A stretch of DNA of 64,000 nt from an uncultured Ignavibacteria bacterium (GTDB taxonomy: Bacteria > Bacteroidota > Ignavibacteria > SZUA-365): positions 62,001 through 126,000 of the forward strand of contig CAJXVM010000013.1 in the NCBI GenBank assembly GCA_913061095.1. Direction: 5' to 3'. This document shows, piece after piece, positions 48,873 to 58,166 of the stretch. The notes under the pieces were generated by a model. The model was not told the DNA's origin. It did no database searches and saw nothing but the letters and a program-made list of their open reading frames with translations. Each line of letters starts with the position of its first letter. Position 1 is the stretch's first letter. The position numbers and the translations under genes are program-made.

Positions 48873-49622
48873 TCAATCCTCCTCATCCTTCTCCCCTTCT
48901 TCCAGTTCCACCCAGTCTTCCCCGTCACGGATTTCCAGTGACGCGAAAGACATAGATCCCTCAAGCACAAGCTCCGGCGCGTTTCCGTTTTCCGGAGGAT
49001 TTCCCAGTGCGCGGTTGTCCGTCACCGATGCGGAGGATTTGCGCAGCTCCGGCGTCACGCGCCATGACTCCGGCACGTACAGCACGGCGCTGCTCATCCG
49101 CAGCGCGCAGTCGAGATGCATGAAGCGCGCGCCGGCCTTGCATTGCTGCAGTCCGCACTGTACCAGCGACATCGTTGCCGACAGCGATCCGCCCTCGAAG
49201 GCGGGCGCATGCACGATGATGCGGCTGCCGCGCAGCAGGTGGGAAACCTGCATGCGGTCATCCTCGATGAGGCGCTCCACGCTGGTGTTGCGCGGCTGGA
49301 TGAAGACCAGCCAGAGTCCGATGACGATCAGCGCAACCGGCCAGTACTGCGAGAGATCCCCGGGCAGCGCACCGAGCAGGAGCATCTGCAGCACCACGCC
49401 GATCATAAGGTCCTGCAGCGCGCCGCTGAATTTCCGCGTGTTGCGCGTGCGGATGCGCACGATGCCCGAGATTATGAAAATACTCGGCCAGTACAGCGTC
49501 AGCATTTCGAGCAGCCAGCCGAGGCGGAATATCTCGAAGTTGCCGAACAGCAGCAGTGCGCCAATGACAATGAGGATAACCGAAAAGGGGAAACGCGAGC
49601 GGTCGGCGGATTTCTCGGACAT
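48873..49622 (-). CDS. LiaF-like membrane protein
   Basis: 249 aa. Three to four N-terminal membrane helices in the LiaI/LiaF-like pattern (FSVILIVIGALLLFGNFEIF, LYWPSIFIISGIV, YWPVALIVIGLWLVF). A cytosolic or extracytoplasmic beta domain follows (about 130-220: LRGSRIIVHAPAFEGGSLSA ... LYVPESWRV) and an acidic tail. LiaF-type proteins modulate envelope-stress sensing in Firmicutes; in FCB bacteria the role is not known. The start is the ATG of MSEKSADRS. Confidence 0.75.
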   Translation of the reverse strand: MSEKSADRSRFPFSVILIVIGALLLFGNFEIFRLGWLLEMLTLYWPSIFIISGIVRIRTRNTRKFSGALQDLMIGVVLQMLLLGALPGDLSQYWPVALIVIGLWLVFIQPRNTSVERLIEDDRMQVSHLLRGSRIIVHAPAFEGGSLSATMSLVQCGLQQCKAGARFMHLDCALRMSSAVLYVPESWRVTPELRKSSASVTDNRALGNPPENGNAPELVLEGSMSFASLEIRDGEDWVELEEGEKDEED

Positions 49623-49777
49623 ACAGGCGGTGCGGTGTGTGGAATTCAATCCACAAATATCCGTCACACGGAAGCCAAGGTCAAGGCAGCGCAGAAAAAG
49701 CGGAATTTTATTAATTCAGAATTTTGTGAAATCTCTGAAACTTTGTAGTTTGCCCTGCGTAAGGGAATACAGGTGAG

Positions 49778-50251
49778 ATGATGAATTCACAGAAGATCAA
49801 AGAACAGCACGCATTTATCGATGAAATGGCCAGCACGATGGAGCGGGTCTTCGGACTCCCGCGCATGGGTGGCCGGCTCTGGGCCGTGCTGCTGATCACC
49901 GACAGGGAACAGCTTTCCGCTGAGGAACTCATGGAAGCTGTGCACGCGAGTCGCGGCTCGGTGAGCACCATGATACGGACCCTGGAAAGCATCGGCCTGG
50001 TGAACCGCGTGTCGCGGAGCGGCGACCGGCGCCATTATTACAAGGCCGCCGAGCCCGATGCGCTCATGCGCGCGGAGCTGGCGAGCATGAAACTGTTCAT
50101 CGAGCTGATGAACGCGGGGAAGCGGGTGATCGGTCCGGAGGACAGACGCGCCACGCAGCGGCTCGAGGACATCGTCGATCTCATGCAGTTCTTTGTGAAG
50201 GAATATGACGCGCTGTTAGAGCGCTGGCACAAACGGAAGACCCGGTCATGA
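49778..50251 (+). CDS. GbsR/MarR-family transcriptional regulator
   Basis: 157 aa. The winged helix-turn-helix (about 45-110) reads EELMEAVHASRGSVSTMIRTLESIGLVNRVSRSGDRRHYY, split here by the wing, as in GbsR proteins. GbsR factors usually repress transport operons and respond to a small ligand. It is the first gene of the six-gene export operon and overlaps the next gene by ATGA, so it probably autoregulates that operon. Confidence 0.87.
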   Translation: MMNSQKIKEQHAFIDEMASTMERVFGLPRMGGRLWAVLLITDREQLSAEELMEAVHASRGSVSTMIRTLESIGLVNRVSRSGDRRHYYKAAEPDALMRAELASMKLFIELMNAGKRVIGPEDRRATQRLEDIVDLMQFFVKEYDALLERWHKRKTRS

Positions 50252-51057
50252 ATCATTTCGGAACGTCAGGACAGAAACACATCATGAATCCCATTACAAA
50301 ACACATCGCCCATTATTTCCTGTCCGGTTGCATCGCCATCCTGCTCGCCGCCGCGCCGCTGGGCGCGCAGACGGCGAAGGAGCTGATATCCTACGGCGAG
50401 GATCAGCTCGAGGGCAAGACCAGCCGGGGCACGTACACGATGAACGTCGTGACGCCGGAATACGAACGGAACATGGAAATGAAATACTGGTGGGACGGCG
50501 AGAACGACCGCGCGCTGATCAAGACCATCGCGCCGAAAAAGGAAGAGGGAAACAAATGGCTCAAAATCGGCAACGAAATGTGGCAATACCTGAAGACGAC
50601 GGAGACGACAATAAAAATTCCGCCGTCGATGATGCTGCAGTCCTGGAACGGTTCGGATTTCACCAATGACGATCTCGCGCGGGAATCCGATGTGAGCGAT
50701 GACTACACGCACAAAATCATCGCGGAGGAGAGCAACAGGGGGGAAGCGTGCTGGAAAATCGCCTCCACGCCGAAGCCCAACGCTCCGGTGGTCTGGGGCC
50801 GCCTCTACACCTGGGTGCGAAAGAAAGACAAACTTCCATCCACCATACAGTACTACGAGGAAAACGGGAAGCTGGTGCGCACGATGGTGTACTCGGATTT
50901 CAAGATGATGGACGGCAGGAAGATCCCTGCAAAATGGACGATGTACAACAAGGTGAAAGAGGGACATCGCACCGAATTCATTGTTGAGGACGTGGACTTC
51001 AACACCGACATCCCTGACCGCATGTTCTCATTCCGCGAACTTGAACGAGGAAACTAG
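50248..51057 (+). CDS. LolA-like outer-membrane lipoprotein-sorting protein
   Basis: 269 aa. Signal peptide ending APLGAQ, then a half-barrel LolA/LppX-like fold (KTSRGTYTMNVVTPEYERNM, WLKIGNEMWQYLKTTETT, KIPPSMMLQSWNGSDFTNDD). This family carries lipid or lipoprotein between membranes. The ATG at 50248 overlaps the regulator stop; a second ATG at 50284 (MNPITKH) would give a more normal signal peptide. It sits upstream of ABC genes typical of lipoprotein or lipid export. Confidence 0.82.
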   Translation: MNHFGTSGQKHIMNPITKHIAHYFLSGCIAILLAAAPLGAQTAKELISYGEDQLEGKTSRGTYTMNVVTPEYERNMEMKYWWDGENDRALIKTIAPKKEEGNKWLKIGNEMWQYLKTTETTIKIPPSMMLQSWNGSDFTNDDLARESDVSDDYTHKIIAEESNRGEACWKIASTPKPNAPVVWGRLYTWVRKKDKLPSTIQYYEENGKLVRTMVYSDFKMMDGRKIPAKWTMYNKVKEGHRTEFIVEDVDFNTDIPDRMFSFRELERGN

Positions 51058-51059
51058 GC

Positions 51060-52289
51060 GTGAAACTGCTCGCAACCCTGGCCTGGCGCAATCTCTGGCG
51101 CAACCGCCGGCGGACGCTGATCACCGTGCTGGCCGTGATATTCGCGACATGGCTCTCGATCGCGATGCGGGGTCTTCAGCTCGGCACTTATGATCAGAAC
51201 ATCAGCTGGGCACTCAATCTCTTTTCCGGGTACATCCAGCTGCAGCACCCCGGCTTTGAGGATAACCCGTCACTGCACAAGAGCTTCCGCTTTACCGATG
51301 AGATGCGCGCGCAGCTGGACGAGGACGCGCGCGTGCGCGGATATGCGCCCAGGATCTATGCCGACGGACTGGTCAGTCACATGGATAATTCGCTCGGCAC
51401 CGCGATCTTCGGCATCGATCCGGAGGTCGAAGCCGATGTGACGCGCTTCCGCAAGAAAATCGACAACGGACGCATGATCGCCGCGCGCTCCGGCGAAGGC
51501 ATCGTGGTCGGCAGAACGCTGCTGAAAAATCTCCGCGCGTCCGTCGGCGACACGGTCGTCATTCTCGCGCAGGGCTACGACGGCGCGATGGGAAACATGA
51601 AATACCGTATTGCCGGAGCCGTCAAGACCGGCATGGCGGAATTCGACCGCGCGGCCGTCTTCATGGGCATTGACGATCTCTCCGAGCTTGTCAGCATGCC
51701 CGGGAAGATCAGCGTCGTAGCCGTGTCGCTGCATGATCTGCATGAGGTGGACGCCGTCGCGGCGGACCTCAATGCCGCGGTGGATACGTCGAAGGTGCGC
51801 GCGCTCACGTGGGAGAAGGTGATGCCGGAGATGAAGCAGTCCATTCAGCTCGACAACTACAGCGGCATGCTCATGCTGGCCATCCTCATCATCGTCGTGG
51901 CGTTCGGCATTCTCAACACCGTGCTCATGTCGGTGACCGAGCGCTTTCGCGAGTTCGGCATCCTGCTGTCGATCGGCATGCCGCAGAAGCAGCTGGTGAT
52001 GCTGGTATTCATCGAGACCATGTACATCGCGCTCGTCGGCATTCTCATCGGAAACGTGCTCGCACTCGGCGTGAACTGGTACCTCAGCGAATATCCCATC
52101 ACGTTCTCGGGCGAATACGCCGCAATGATGGAAGAATACGGCTGGCTGCCGCAGATGCACAGTGTCATCCGCCTGTCGAGCTTTTTCAATACATCGCTGG
52201 CCGTCATCATGCTGTCGCTGGTCGCGGCGTTTTATCCGCTCTACCGGGTCTACAAACTGGAACCGCTCAAAGGAATAAGGTACACCTGA
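51060..52289 (+). CDS. ABC transporter permease, FtsX/LolCE type (first)
   Basis: 409 aa from a GTG. Four membrane helices: one near the N terminus (RRTLITVLAVIFATWLSIAM) and three near the C terminus, with a large periplasmic MacB-like domain (about 50-270). This is the LolC/LolE/MacB topology, in which the permease pulls substrate from the inner membrane. It lies 2 bp after the LolA-like gene and 1 bp before the second permease. Confidence 0.88.
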   Translation: MKLLATLAWRNLWRNRRRTLITVLAVIFATWLSIAMRGLQLGTYDQNISWALNLFSGYIQLQHPGFEDNPSLHKSFRFTDEMRAQLDEDARVRGYAPRIYADGLVSHMDNSLGTAIFGIDPEVEADVTRFRKKIDNGRMIAARSGEGIVVGRTLLKNLRASVGDTVVILAQGYDGAMGNMKYRIAGAVKTGMAEFDRAAVFMGIDDLSELVSMPGKISVVAVSLHDLHEVDAVAADLNAAVDTSKVRALTWEKVMPEMKQSIQLDNYSGMLMLAILIIVVAFGILNTVLMSVTERFREFGILLSIGMPQKQLVMLVFIETMYIALVGILIGNVLALGVNWYLSEYPITFSGEYAAMMEEYGWLPQMHSVIRLSSFFNTSLAVIMLSLVAAFYPLYRVYKLEPLKGIRYT

Positions 52290-52290
52290 G

Positions 52291-53505
52291 ATGCTGCTCA
52301 CCATTGCATGGCGGAACATCTGGAGAAACCGCCGCCGCTCGATGATCGTGCTGATATCCGTCATCGTCGGAGTGGCCGCGATGATGTTTACCGACGGACT
52401 CTCGGTGGGTATGATCCACCAGATGCTCGACAACCGCATCGGCTCGCATACCTCGCACATCCAGATCCACGCGAAGGGATTCAACGACAACCGTGTCATC
52501 GGTAAAAACATCGAAAAGACGCGCATCGTCGAACATGCCATTGAACAGACGCCCGATATCCGGCACTGGAGCCGGCGCGTGGTGACCTACGGATTGCTCA
52601 GCAGTGCGCTCAGTTCATCGGGCGGACTGATCATCGGCGTCGAACCCGAACGCGAGCCGAATATCACCTCGATACGCGAATCCATCGTCGAGGGGGAATA
52701 TCTCAGCGGCGCGCCGCATGAAGTCGTCATCGGACGCAAGCTCGCCGAAAAGCTGCAGGTCGGCATCGGCGGCAAGGTCGTCGGCATGGCATCGGCCCTG
52801 AGCGGCGATGTGGGCTCGGATCTGTTCCGCGTCGTCGGCATCTACGAAACCGTGAGCTCGGAGTTCGACAAAACGCACATGTTCACCACGCTCGACAACG
52901 CGCAGAGCATGCTCGAACTCGACGACCGCGTACTTGAGTACGCCATCATCGTCGACGACATCAACCGCGTCGAAGAGGCGGCGGCGCAGCTGCGGCGGAA
53001 TCTCAGCGCCGACTACGAGGTGCTCAGCTACATTGACCTGCTGCCGCTGCTCGTCGCGCAGATGGAGATGTATGACGAGATGATGTACATCGTCTACATC
53101 ATCATCGGACTCGCGATGATCTTCGGTATCGTCAACACCATGCTCATGTCGGTATTCGAGCGCATCCGGGAATTCGGCGTGCTCATGGCCATCGGCATGA
53201 AGAACGCCTATGTGTTCAGAATGGTCATGATCGAGGCGTTCATTCTCGGCGTCATCGGAACCGCGGTGGGACTCGGGCTCGGCGCGCTGTTCATTCTTGC
53301 CACCGGGTCGGTCGGCATTGACCTGAGCATGTTTGCCGAAAGCCTGACGGCCTTCGGTGCCGGTGCAATCATCTACCCGAAGCTGACGATGACCACCGTG
53401 GTCAATGTTGTCATCATCATACCGCTGACCGCGCTTGTCGGGGCGCTGTATCCCGCCGTCAAGGCCACGCGCCTGCAGCCGGTCACGGCGATCCGCTATG
53501 TCTGA
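52291..53505 (+). CDS. ABC transporter permease, FtsX/LolCE type (second)
   Basis: 404 aa, a paralogue of the gene before it. It starts LLTIAWRNIWRNRRRSMIV, has a MacB-like periplasmic domain and ends with the usual three helices (IVYIIIGLAMIFGIVNTML ... FGVLMAIGMKN). Two different permeases imply a LolCE-type heterodimer. It is translationally linked to the first permease. Confidence 0.88.
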   Translation: MLLTIAWRNIWRNRRRSMIVLISVIVGVAAMMFTDGLSVGMIHQMLDNRIGSHTSHIQIHAKGFNDNRVIGKNIEKTRIVEHAIEQTPDIRHWSRRVVTYGLLSSALSSSGGLIIGVEPEREPNITSIRESIVEGEYLSGAPHEVVIGRKLAEKLQVGIGGKVVGMASALSGDVGSDLFRVVGIYETVSSEFDKTHMFTTLDNAQSMLELDDRVLEYAIIVDDINRVEEAAAQLRRNLSADYEVLSYIDLLPLLVAQMEMYDEMMYIVYIIIGLAMIFGIVNTMLMSVFERIREFGVLMAIGMKNAYVFRMVMIEAFILGVIGTAVGLGLGALFILATGSVGIDLSMFAESLTAFGAGAIIYPKLTMTTVVNVVIIIPLTALVGALYPAVKATRLQPVTAIRYV

Positions 53506-53615
53506 TCGCCGCAGGTACGCCGCGCCGCTGCAGGCGCTGCTGCACGCGTTGCGATCCGGCACCCGCTCGCTGCTGTTTCACTCTCACGCACATTCTCGAA
53601 ATATCGGATAGCATC

Positions 53616-54305
53616 ATGGAAGTCATTCGGCTCGAACAGATCGAAAAAATCTACTCCGACAACGGCGTGCCCGTGCACGCGCTGCGCGGCATCGACCTGC
53701 GCATTTCGCAGGGAGAATTCACGGTCATCGCCGGACCGTCGGGCTCCGGCAAGACCACGCTGCTCAACGTCATGGGGGCGCTGGACACTCCGACCGAGGG
53801 CACGGTATTTCTCGAGAACGAAGACATCAGCGAAAAATCCCGTGCGGAAATCTCGGCTTTCCGTCTCGAGAAGCTGGGCTTTGTGTTCCAGGCCTTCAAT
53901 CTCATTCCGGTACTGACGGCGATGGAGAACATCGAATTCGCCATGATGCTGCTCGGTATTGAGGAAAAGCACCGCCGCGACCGCGCGCGAGAGATCATGT
54001 CGGAACTCGGCATCGAGGAACTCGCCGGCAAGCGTCCGAATGAAATGAGCGGCGGACAGCAGCAGCGAGTCGCCGTCGCGCGGGCCATTGTCAACAATCC
54101 TTCCATCATCCTCGCGGACGAGCCCACCGCCAATCTCGATTCCGACACCGGCGCGAACCTCCTCGATCTGATGGAGAAAATGAACCGCGACCACAATCTC
54201 ACCTTCATTTTCTCCTCGCATGACCGCCAGGTCATCGACCGCGCGCATCGCCTGATCCGTCTCACCGACGGACGCATCGAAAGCGACGAGCAGGTGAAGC
54301 AATGA
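53616..54305 (+). CDS. ABC transporter ATPase, LolD/MacB type
   Basis: 229 aa. Walker A GPSGSGKTT, Q-loop VFQAFNLIP, signature MSGGQQQR, Walker B ILADEPTANLD and the switch His in FSSHDRQV are all intact. The sequence is of the LolD/MacB class that powers FtsX-type permeases. A 110-bp gap separates it from the permeases, and it overlaps the barrel gene by ATGA. Confidence 0.94.
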   Translation: MEVIRLEQIEKIYSDNGVPVHALRGIDLRISQGEFTVIAGPSGSGKTTLLNVMGALDTPTEGTVFLENEDISEKSRAEISAFRLEKLGFVFQAFNLIPVLTAMENIEFAMMLLGIEEKHRRDRAREIMSELGIEELAGKRPNEMSGGQQQRVAVARAIVNNPSIILADEPTANLDSDTGANLLDLMEKMNRDHNLTFIFSSHDRQVIDRAHRLIRLTDGRIESDEQVKQ

Positions 54306-55591
54306 AAGGAACACGCGCGCGTGCATGCGGGAAAACGTCGGCCTCGGCCGGCAGACGGGCACGGGCAATCGCATTCAGGGGGATATGCGCGCGTGCGTTC
54401 GCCATTCTCATCGTATGTCTGCTGATGCGCGCGCCCGCGCACGCACAGCCGGAGCTCGAATTCTCGGGCTACGTCATCGACCTGCCCAGCTATCAGCGCA
54501 TGCCAGACTACGCGAGCGAGCTTCCGCCGTTCATGGCGGATCAGTTTGATCTCGACCGCAACATGGGCGTGAACCTGATCCGGCTGCGTCTGCGTCCCAC
54601 CCTGCATCTCTGGGACGGCGCCAGCATCGCGCTTGAGCACGAGATCAACGAGACCGTCATGACGCAGGAGATGCTCTTCGGCGACATCCCCGACATCACG
54701 AATCGGCAGCTCGTCGATCTGCGCTGGCATCCCGTCACCGAGGATCACTGGCAGATGCAGCACTACGTCGACCGGCTGTACTTCCGGCAGAATTTCCTGT
54801 GGGGAAGCATTGTCGCAGGACGCCAGCGCATCTCCTGGGGCACCGGACGCATCTGGAATCCCACCGACCTGTTCAATCCCATCAATCCCGCCAGCTTCGA
54901 CAAGATCGAAAAGGACGGCGCCGACGCGGTGTCATTCAAGTACTATTTCGGCTCCTTCACCGACCTCCAGGTCGTGTGGAATCCACGACGCGCGCGCGGG
55001 CAGCGTGACGGCGCCCCGGACGCGCCCGACAGCAGCAACTACGGGGCGCGCTTCCGCACGAATTTCGGGGAGTTCGACCTATCCGTCATGGGGGGATGGT
55101 TCGATCGGCGCACCGTGCTGGGAGGGGATTTCGCCGGGAATCTCTTCGACGCGGGCGTGCGCGGGGAGATGATTTTCGTGATGGACGGCGACGGTTCCGG
55201 GCAGGACGGTTACGCGCGTTTCATCCTCGGGGCGGATTATCAGCTCACCGGGAAACTGTACGGTGTCGTTGAATACCTGCACAACGGTGAGGGAAAGGAG
55301 GATGCGGGCTCATACGAATTGACCCGGCTGTTCCGCGGGGAGATCCTCAACCTCGCGCGCGACTACGTCTATCTCGGCGGCACATATCAACTGCACCCGC
55401 TCGTGACCGGCAGCCTGGGCGTGATCGGCGGACTCACCGACGGCAGCGGCTTCCTGAACGCCACCGCCTCGTGGTCCTCGTCCGACAACTCCGTCGTCAG
55501 CGCGGGACTGCTCCTCCCCTACGGATCCCCCCGTGACGAATACTGGTATTACCCCTCCTCGCTCTACCTCAAAGGCGAATACTACTTCTGA
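54302..55591 (+). CDS. Outer-membrane beta-barrel protein of the export operon
   Basis: 429 aa. A long signal peptide (about 49 residues, ending PAHAQ) is followed by alternating beta strands typical of a porin-like barrel (DITNRQLVDLRWHPV, SIVAGRQRISWGTGRIWNPT, YVYLGGTYQLHPLVTGSLG). The last residue is Phe (KGEYYF), the standard BAM recognition signal. The GRQRISWGTGR segment recalls DUF1302/alginate-export-like porins. It may be the outer-membrane exit or receptor of the ABC system; that is inference from coupling. Confidence 0.83.
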   Translation: MKGTRARACGKTSASAGRRARAIAFRGICARAFAILIVCLLMRAPAHAQPELEFSGYVIDLPSYQRMPDYASELPPFMADQFDLDRNMGVNLIRLRLRPTLHLWDGASIALEHEINETVMTQEMLFGDIPDITNRQLVDLRWHPVTEDHWQMQHYVDRLYFRQNFLWGSIVAGRQRISWGTGRIWNPTDLFNPINPASFDKIEKDGADAVSFKYYFGSFTDLQVVWNPRRARGQRDGAPDAPDSSNYGARFRTNFGEFDLSVMGGWFDRRTVLGGDFAGNLFDAGVRGEMIFVMDGDGSGQDGYARFILGADYQLTGKLYGVVEYLHNGEGKEDAGSYELTRLFRGEILNLARDYVYLGGTYQLHPLVTGSLGVIGGLTDGSGFLNATASWSSSDNSVVSAGLLLPYGSPRDEYWYYPSSLYLKGEYYF

Positions 55592-55659
55592 CCAGCGAGT
55601 ACAATAAACTGACTCATCAGTTCAAAAAATGACTGGCGAGTTCATTGTACTGACTTCAT
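55592..55659. repeat. 41-bp-spaced imperfect direct repeat with nested inverted repeats
   Basis: GCGAGT-7 bp-ACTGACT occurs at 55595-55614 and again at 55636-55655. AGTACAAT (55598-55605) and ATTGTACT (55644-55651) are inverted, and ACTGA-4 bp-TCAGT (55608-55621) is a smaller hairpin. It follows the barrel gene. It may be an operator or an RNA structure; the function is unknown. Confidence 0.5.
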
Positions 55660-55664
55660 GCGAT

Positions 55665-55697
55665 AAACCTCCCAAAACAGGGTGTTTTGTGAGGTTT
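55665..55697. terminator. Bidirectional terminator-like hairpin
   Basis: AAACCTC, one mismatch, then CAAAACA pairs across a GGG loop with TGTTTTG, one mismatch, GAGGTTT. Tracts of T flank it in both directions. It separates the export operon from the convergent T9SS gene. Confidence 0.7.
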
Positions 55698-55707
55698 TGG
55701 CGATAGA

Positions 55708-57225
55708 TCACCGCATCAAAACCATCTTGCGCAACCGCACGACATTCCCCGCGGTGAGGCGGGTGAAATAGATGCCCGGGCGGAGTCCCGCCGCGTCGAA
55801 ACGCAGCGTATGTTCGCCGGCAGCGCGGAGTTCGGCATCCACCAGTCGCCGGACCTCGCGTCCCAGCGCGTCGGTGACCGTCACCGTGACCGGCATGGCC
55901 CGCGGCAGTGTGAAACGCACCGCGGCCGAAGCGGTGAAGGGATTCGGGTGCACGGGATGCAGCACGCACCGCAACGGGGTGGGCGGACCAGCTGCGCCTG
56001 TGGTCCGCACGCTCGCGATGGACAGTCGGTGAGCGCATGGGATCGGATTGAGTTCGTCGTCGAAGGCGATCACCCGAATCTCCACGTTGCTCCGCGTAAT
56101 ACGGTTCGTCACATCGATGATCCATTCGAACGTCTCTTCCTCGCCGCCGTCGAGTGACAGCTTCGGATCGAAGCTCACCGGATTCGGCGAGGCCGGATTC
56201 AGGCTCAAACCGTCCGATATCGGGAAGTAGAGGAGGACCCGATCGATCGAGCCGACCTGATGCGAAATGTTCCGGATGGTGTATCGAACTGTGAAGGGAT
56301 TCGGTTCCACCTCGGTGCCGGCAGCGTTCAGAGCGAGTGAATCCGGGATCTCGAGCAGGCAGGAATAATATGGCAGGAGTCCCGGGACCGGCACGTCGCA
56401 ACGTACCTCCACTGAATCCAGCCGCATCCCCGCTTCGTTCACACCGGTGACCAGGAAGCTGAATATCGGCCGCACGTCATACCGAAGGCGCTTCGTCCAG
56501 CGCACCGTCCATTCGAGCTCTGGAATCGGATCGCCAACCTGCCAGTGCTCCATGCTCATCGGATTGAAGTATTTTGTTTTCGGCTGACCGGGCGGATCGA
56601 GTACCACGTCCTCCGGAAGGACGATCGTCCCGGTCACGCTGTCCGCGCGCATGTTTCCCGTGTTCACGCAGGTCAGCCGCACATCAAACGGATTGGGAGC
56701 GTAGCTCCCCAGTTCATCATCGAATCTCAGTGAATCCGGCGTAACGCAGCGGGGACTGAGTATCGGCCAGGCGAGCTTCGGGATAACGACCTCCGCTTCA
56801 CAGTACGAGGAATCCGCGTTGCGCGCCCGCACCCACACGCCGACCGTGTAGCGTTTCTCCACCGATGTCGGCGGATGCTGAATCATCCACTGGGCGGTGC
56901 CGGACTGTCCGGGAAAGAGCCGCGGTTTCTGCACGAGTTTGATCACGTTGTCCGGCGCATCGGCCCCCGCGAGCCGGAGACTGCTGTGGAGGTCGTCCGG
57001 CAGTTCGATGCGCGCAGTGATCGAATCGGTGAGCTGATTGCCGATATTCTCCACCGTCACGGTCACCGGGAACGGCATCGGATCGTAGCGCAGGTTTTCG
57101 TAATCGGCCGTGATCTCCGGAACGGAGACCCCGCAGCTGAGTATCGGCTGCTGCGCTGCCGCGGGAGTGATTATACATGCAAATACTAGCGCGACCAGAA
57201 TGCCTCGTTTCGGTTGCGATCCCAT
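55708..57225 (-). CDS. Secreted protein with three two-cysteine repeats and a T9SS tail
   Basis: 505 aa. Signal peptide ending AAAQ. Three repeats of about 120-135 aa follow, of the same kind as in the 9.4-16.3 kb proteins (LSCGVSVPE ... YDPMPFPVTVTVENIG; CVTPDSLRFDDELGSYAPNP; SCLLEIPDSLALNAAGTE). A T9SS sorting tail (HPNPFTASAAV ... GIYFTRLTAG ... MVLMR) closes it. It lacks the cohesin-like and VWA domains, so it is the smallest of the three paralogues. It is encoded alone, about 40 kb from the other two. Confidence 0.82.
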   Translation of the reverse strand: MGSQPKRGILVALVFACIITPAAAQQPILSCGVSVPEITADYENLRYDPMPFPVTVTVENIGNQLTDSITARIELPDDLHSSLRLAGADAPDNVIKLVQKPRLFPGQSGTAQWMIQHPPTSVEKRYTVGVWVRARNADSSYCEAEVVIPKLAWPILSPRCVTPDSLRFDDELGSYAPNPFDVRLTCVNTGNMRADSVTGTIVLPEDVVLDPPGQPKTKYFNPMSMEHWQVGDPIPELEWTVRWTKRLRYDVRPIFSFLVTGVNEAGMRLDSVEVRCDVPVPGLLPYYSCLLEIPDSLALNAAGTEVEPNPFTVRYTIRNISHQVGSIDRVLLYFPISDGLSLNPASPNPVSFDPKLSLDGGEEETFEWIIDVTNRITRSNVEIRVIAFDDELNPIPCAHRLSIASVRTTGAAGPPTPLRCVLHPVHPNPFTASAAVRFTLPRAMPVTVTVTDALGREVRRLVDAELRAAGEHTLRFDAAGLRPGIYFTRLTAGNVVRLRKMVLMR

Positions 57226-57318
57226 GCGACCTTCAAACTGGATGAGAATATCGGATATGTCGGGAAACGATTCTCAGTCAGAGTAATACACGGATTCGCA
57301 AAAAGTTACAGCGGGATG

Positions 57319-57678
57319 TCAGGATGACTGCTTCTTGTCCTCTTCCTGCTGCCTCATCCGCTTCCAGGATTTCGCGGGATTCCAGTAGTAGAAGGCCGCG
57401 TAGAGAAGGAAGAAGACGGTGAACAGGATTCCGTACGCGGGCAGATCGACATAGAAAAAACAGAGCAGCGCGAAGGCGAGGAACATGATCATTCCCACAA
57501 TCGACATCGGACGGGAGATGGCCATCGTCCGGTTCATCCATTTCAGCGCGAACCGTCTCGTACTTTCGGGATTCCTCCGCCGCATCAGCAGGATGACGCC
57601 GGCAAGTATCAGGCCGAGGATGATTCCCCCCACGACACCGATCAGCAGCATCTCCGGAAACGAGTAACCATAGATCAT
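57319..57678 (-). CDS. Small membrane protein of unknown function
   Basis: 119 aa with three predicted helices (MLLIGVVGGIILGLILAGVI, SIVGMIMFLAFALLCFFYV and GILFTVFFLLYAAFYYW). A basic loop and a Lys/Gln-rich tail (KRMRQQEEDKKQSS) follow. No family was recognised. The ATG of MIYGYSFPE is preferred to an upstream one. Confidence 0.6.
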   Translation of the reverse strand: MIYGYSFPEMLLIGVVGGIILGLILAGVILLMRRRNPESTRRFALKWMNRTMAISRPMSIVGMIMFLAFALLCFFYVDLPAYGILFTVFFLLYAAFYYWNPAKSWKRMRQQEEDKKQSS

Positions 57679-57878
57679 GAACGATCCCCCGTCATCATAT
57701 GTACATTCCGTGTCAGTAGCGGACAACATCATCATTTTTCAGATGAAGTTCAAGTGCGGGGAGAGTGCGATCTCCGGGTTATCGTCACCGATGAAACCAA
57801 TATCATGCGTTTCGGCACGGATGGGAATTCCCCGCCGCGGCAGTATCCCGGACGGACCCACGGTGCAATCCGTTTTGA

Positions 57879-58166
57879 TTATGCAGCGAGTTCGAGCCGG
57901 ACGGTTCTGCCGATTCGCGCCTCGAGCCGGATCAGCATTTCCAGGTTGAATTTCTGCCACTTCCCCCGAACCAGATCCGACACACGCGACTGTGTGATGC
58001 CCAGCAGCTCAGCTGCCTGAAACTGCGTCAGTCCGTGCTCCTTGATATAGAGACGCAAATCAGCCATCAGGCGCGCCCGCATCTGCAGGACCCCTGCTTC
58101 GGCTTCATCGAAACCGAGAGTGGTGAATATGTTTTTGTCAGACTTATTCCGGGCGCGTTTGCTCAT
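57879..58166 (-). CDS. HigA2-type XRE antitoxin-like regulator
   Basis: 95 aa. The N-terminal FTTLGFDEAEA segment and the helix-turn-helix LTQFQAAELLGITQSRVSDL match HigA-type antitoxins that pair with Gp49/HigB toxins. The C terminus (LEARIGRTVRLEL) is also typical. The same frame extends upstream without a stop into a toxin-like fragment (see next), so the real start may be the ATG at 58262, giving a 127-aa fused product. It probably binds the palindrome just upstream. Confidence 0.8.
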   Translation of the reverse strand: MSKRARNKSDKNIFTTLGFDEAEAGVLQMRARLMADLRLYIKEHGLTQFQAAELLGITQSRVSDLVRGKWQKFNLEMLIRLEARIGRTVRLELAA

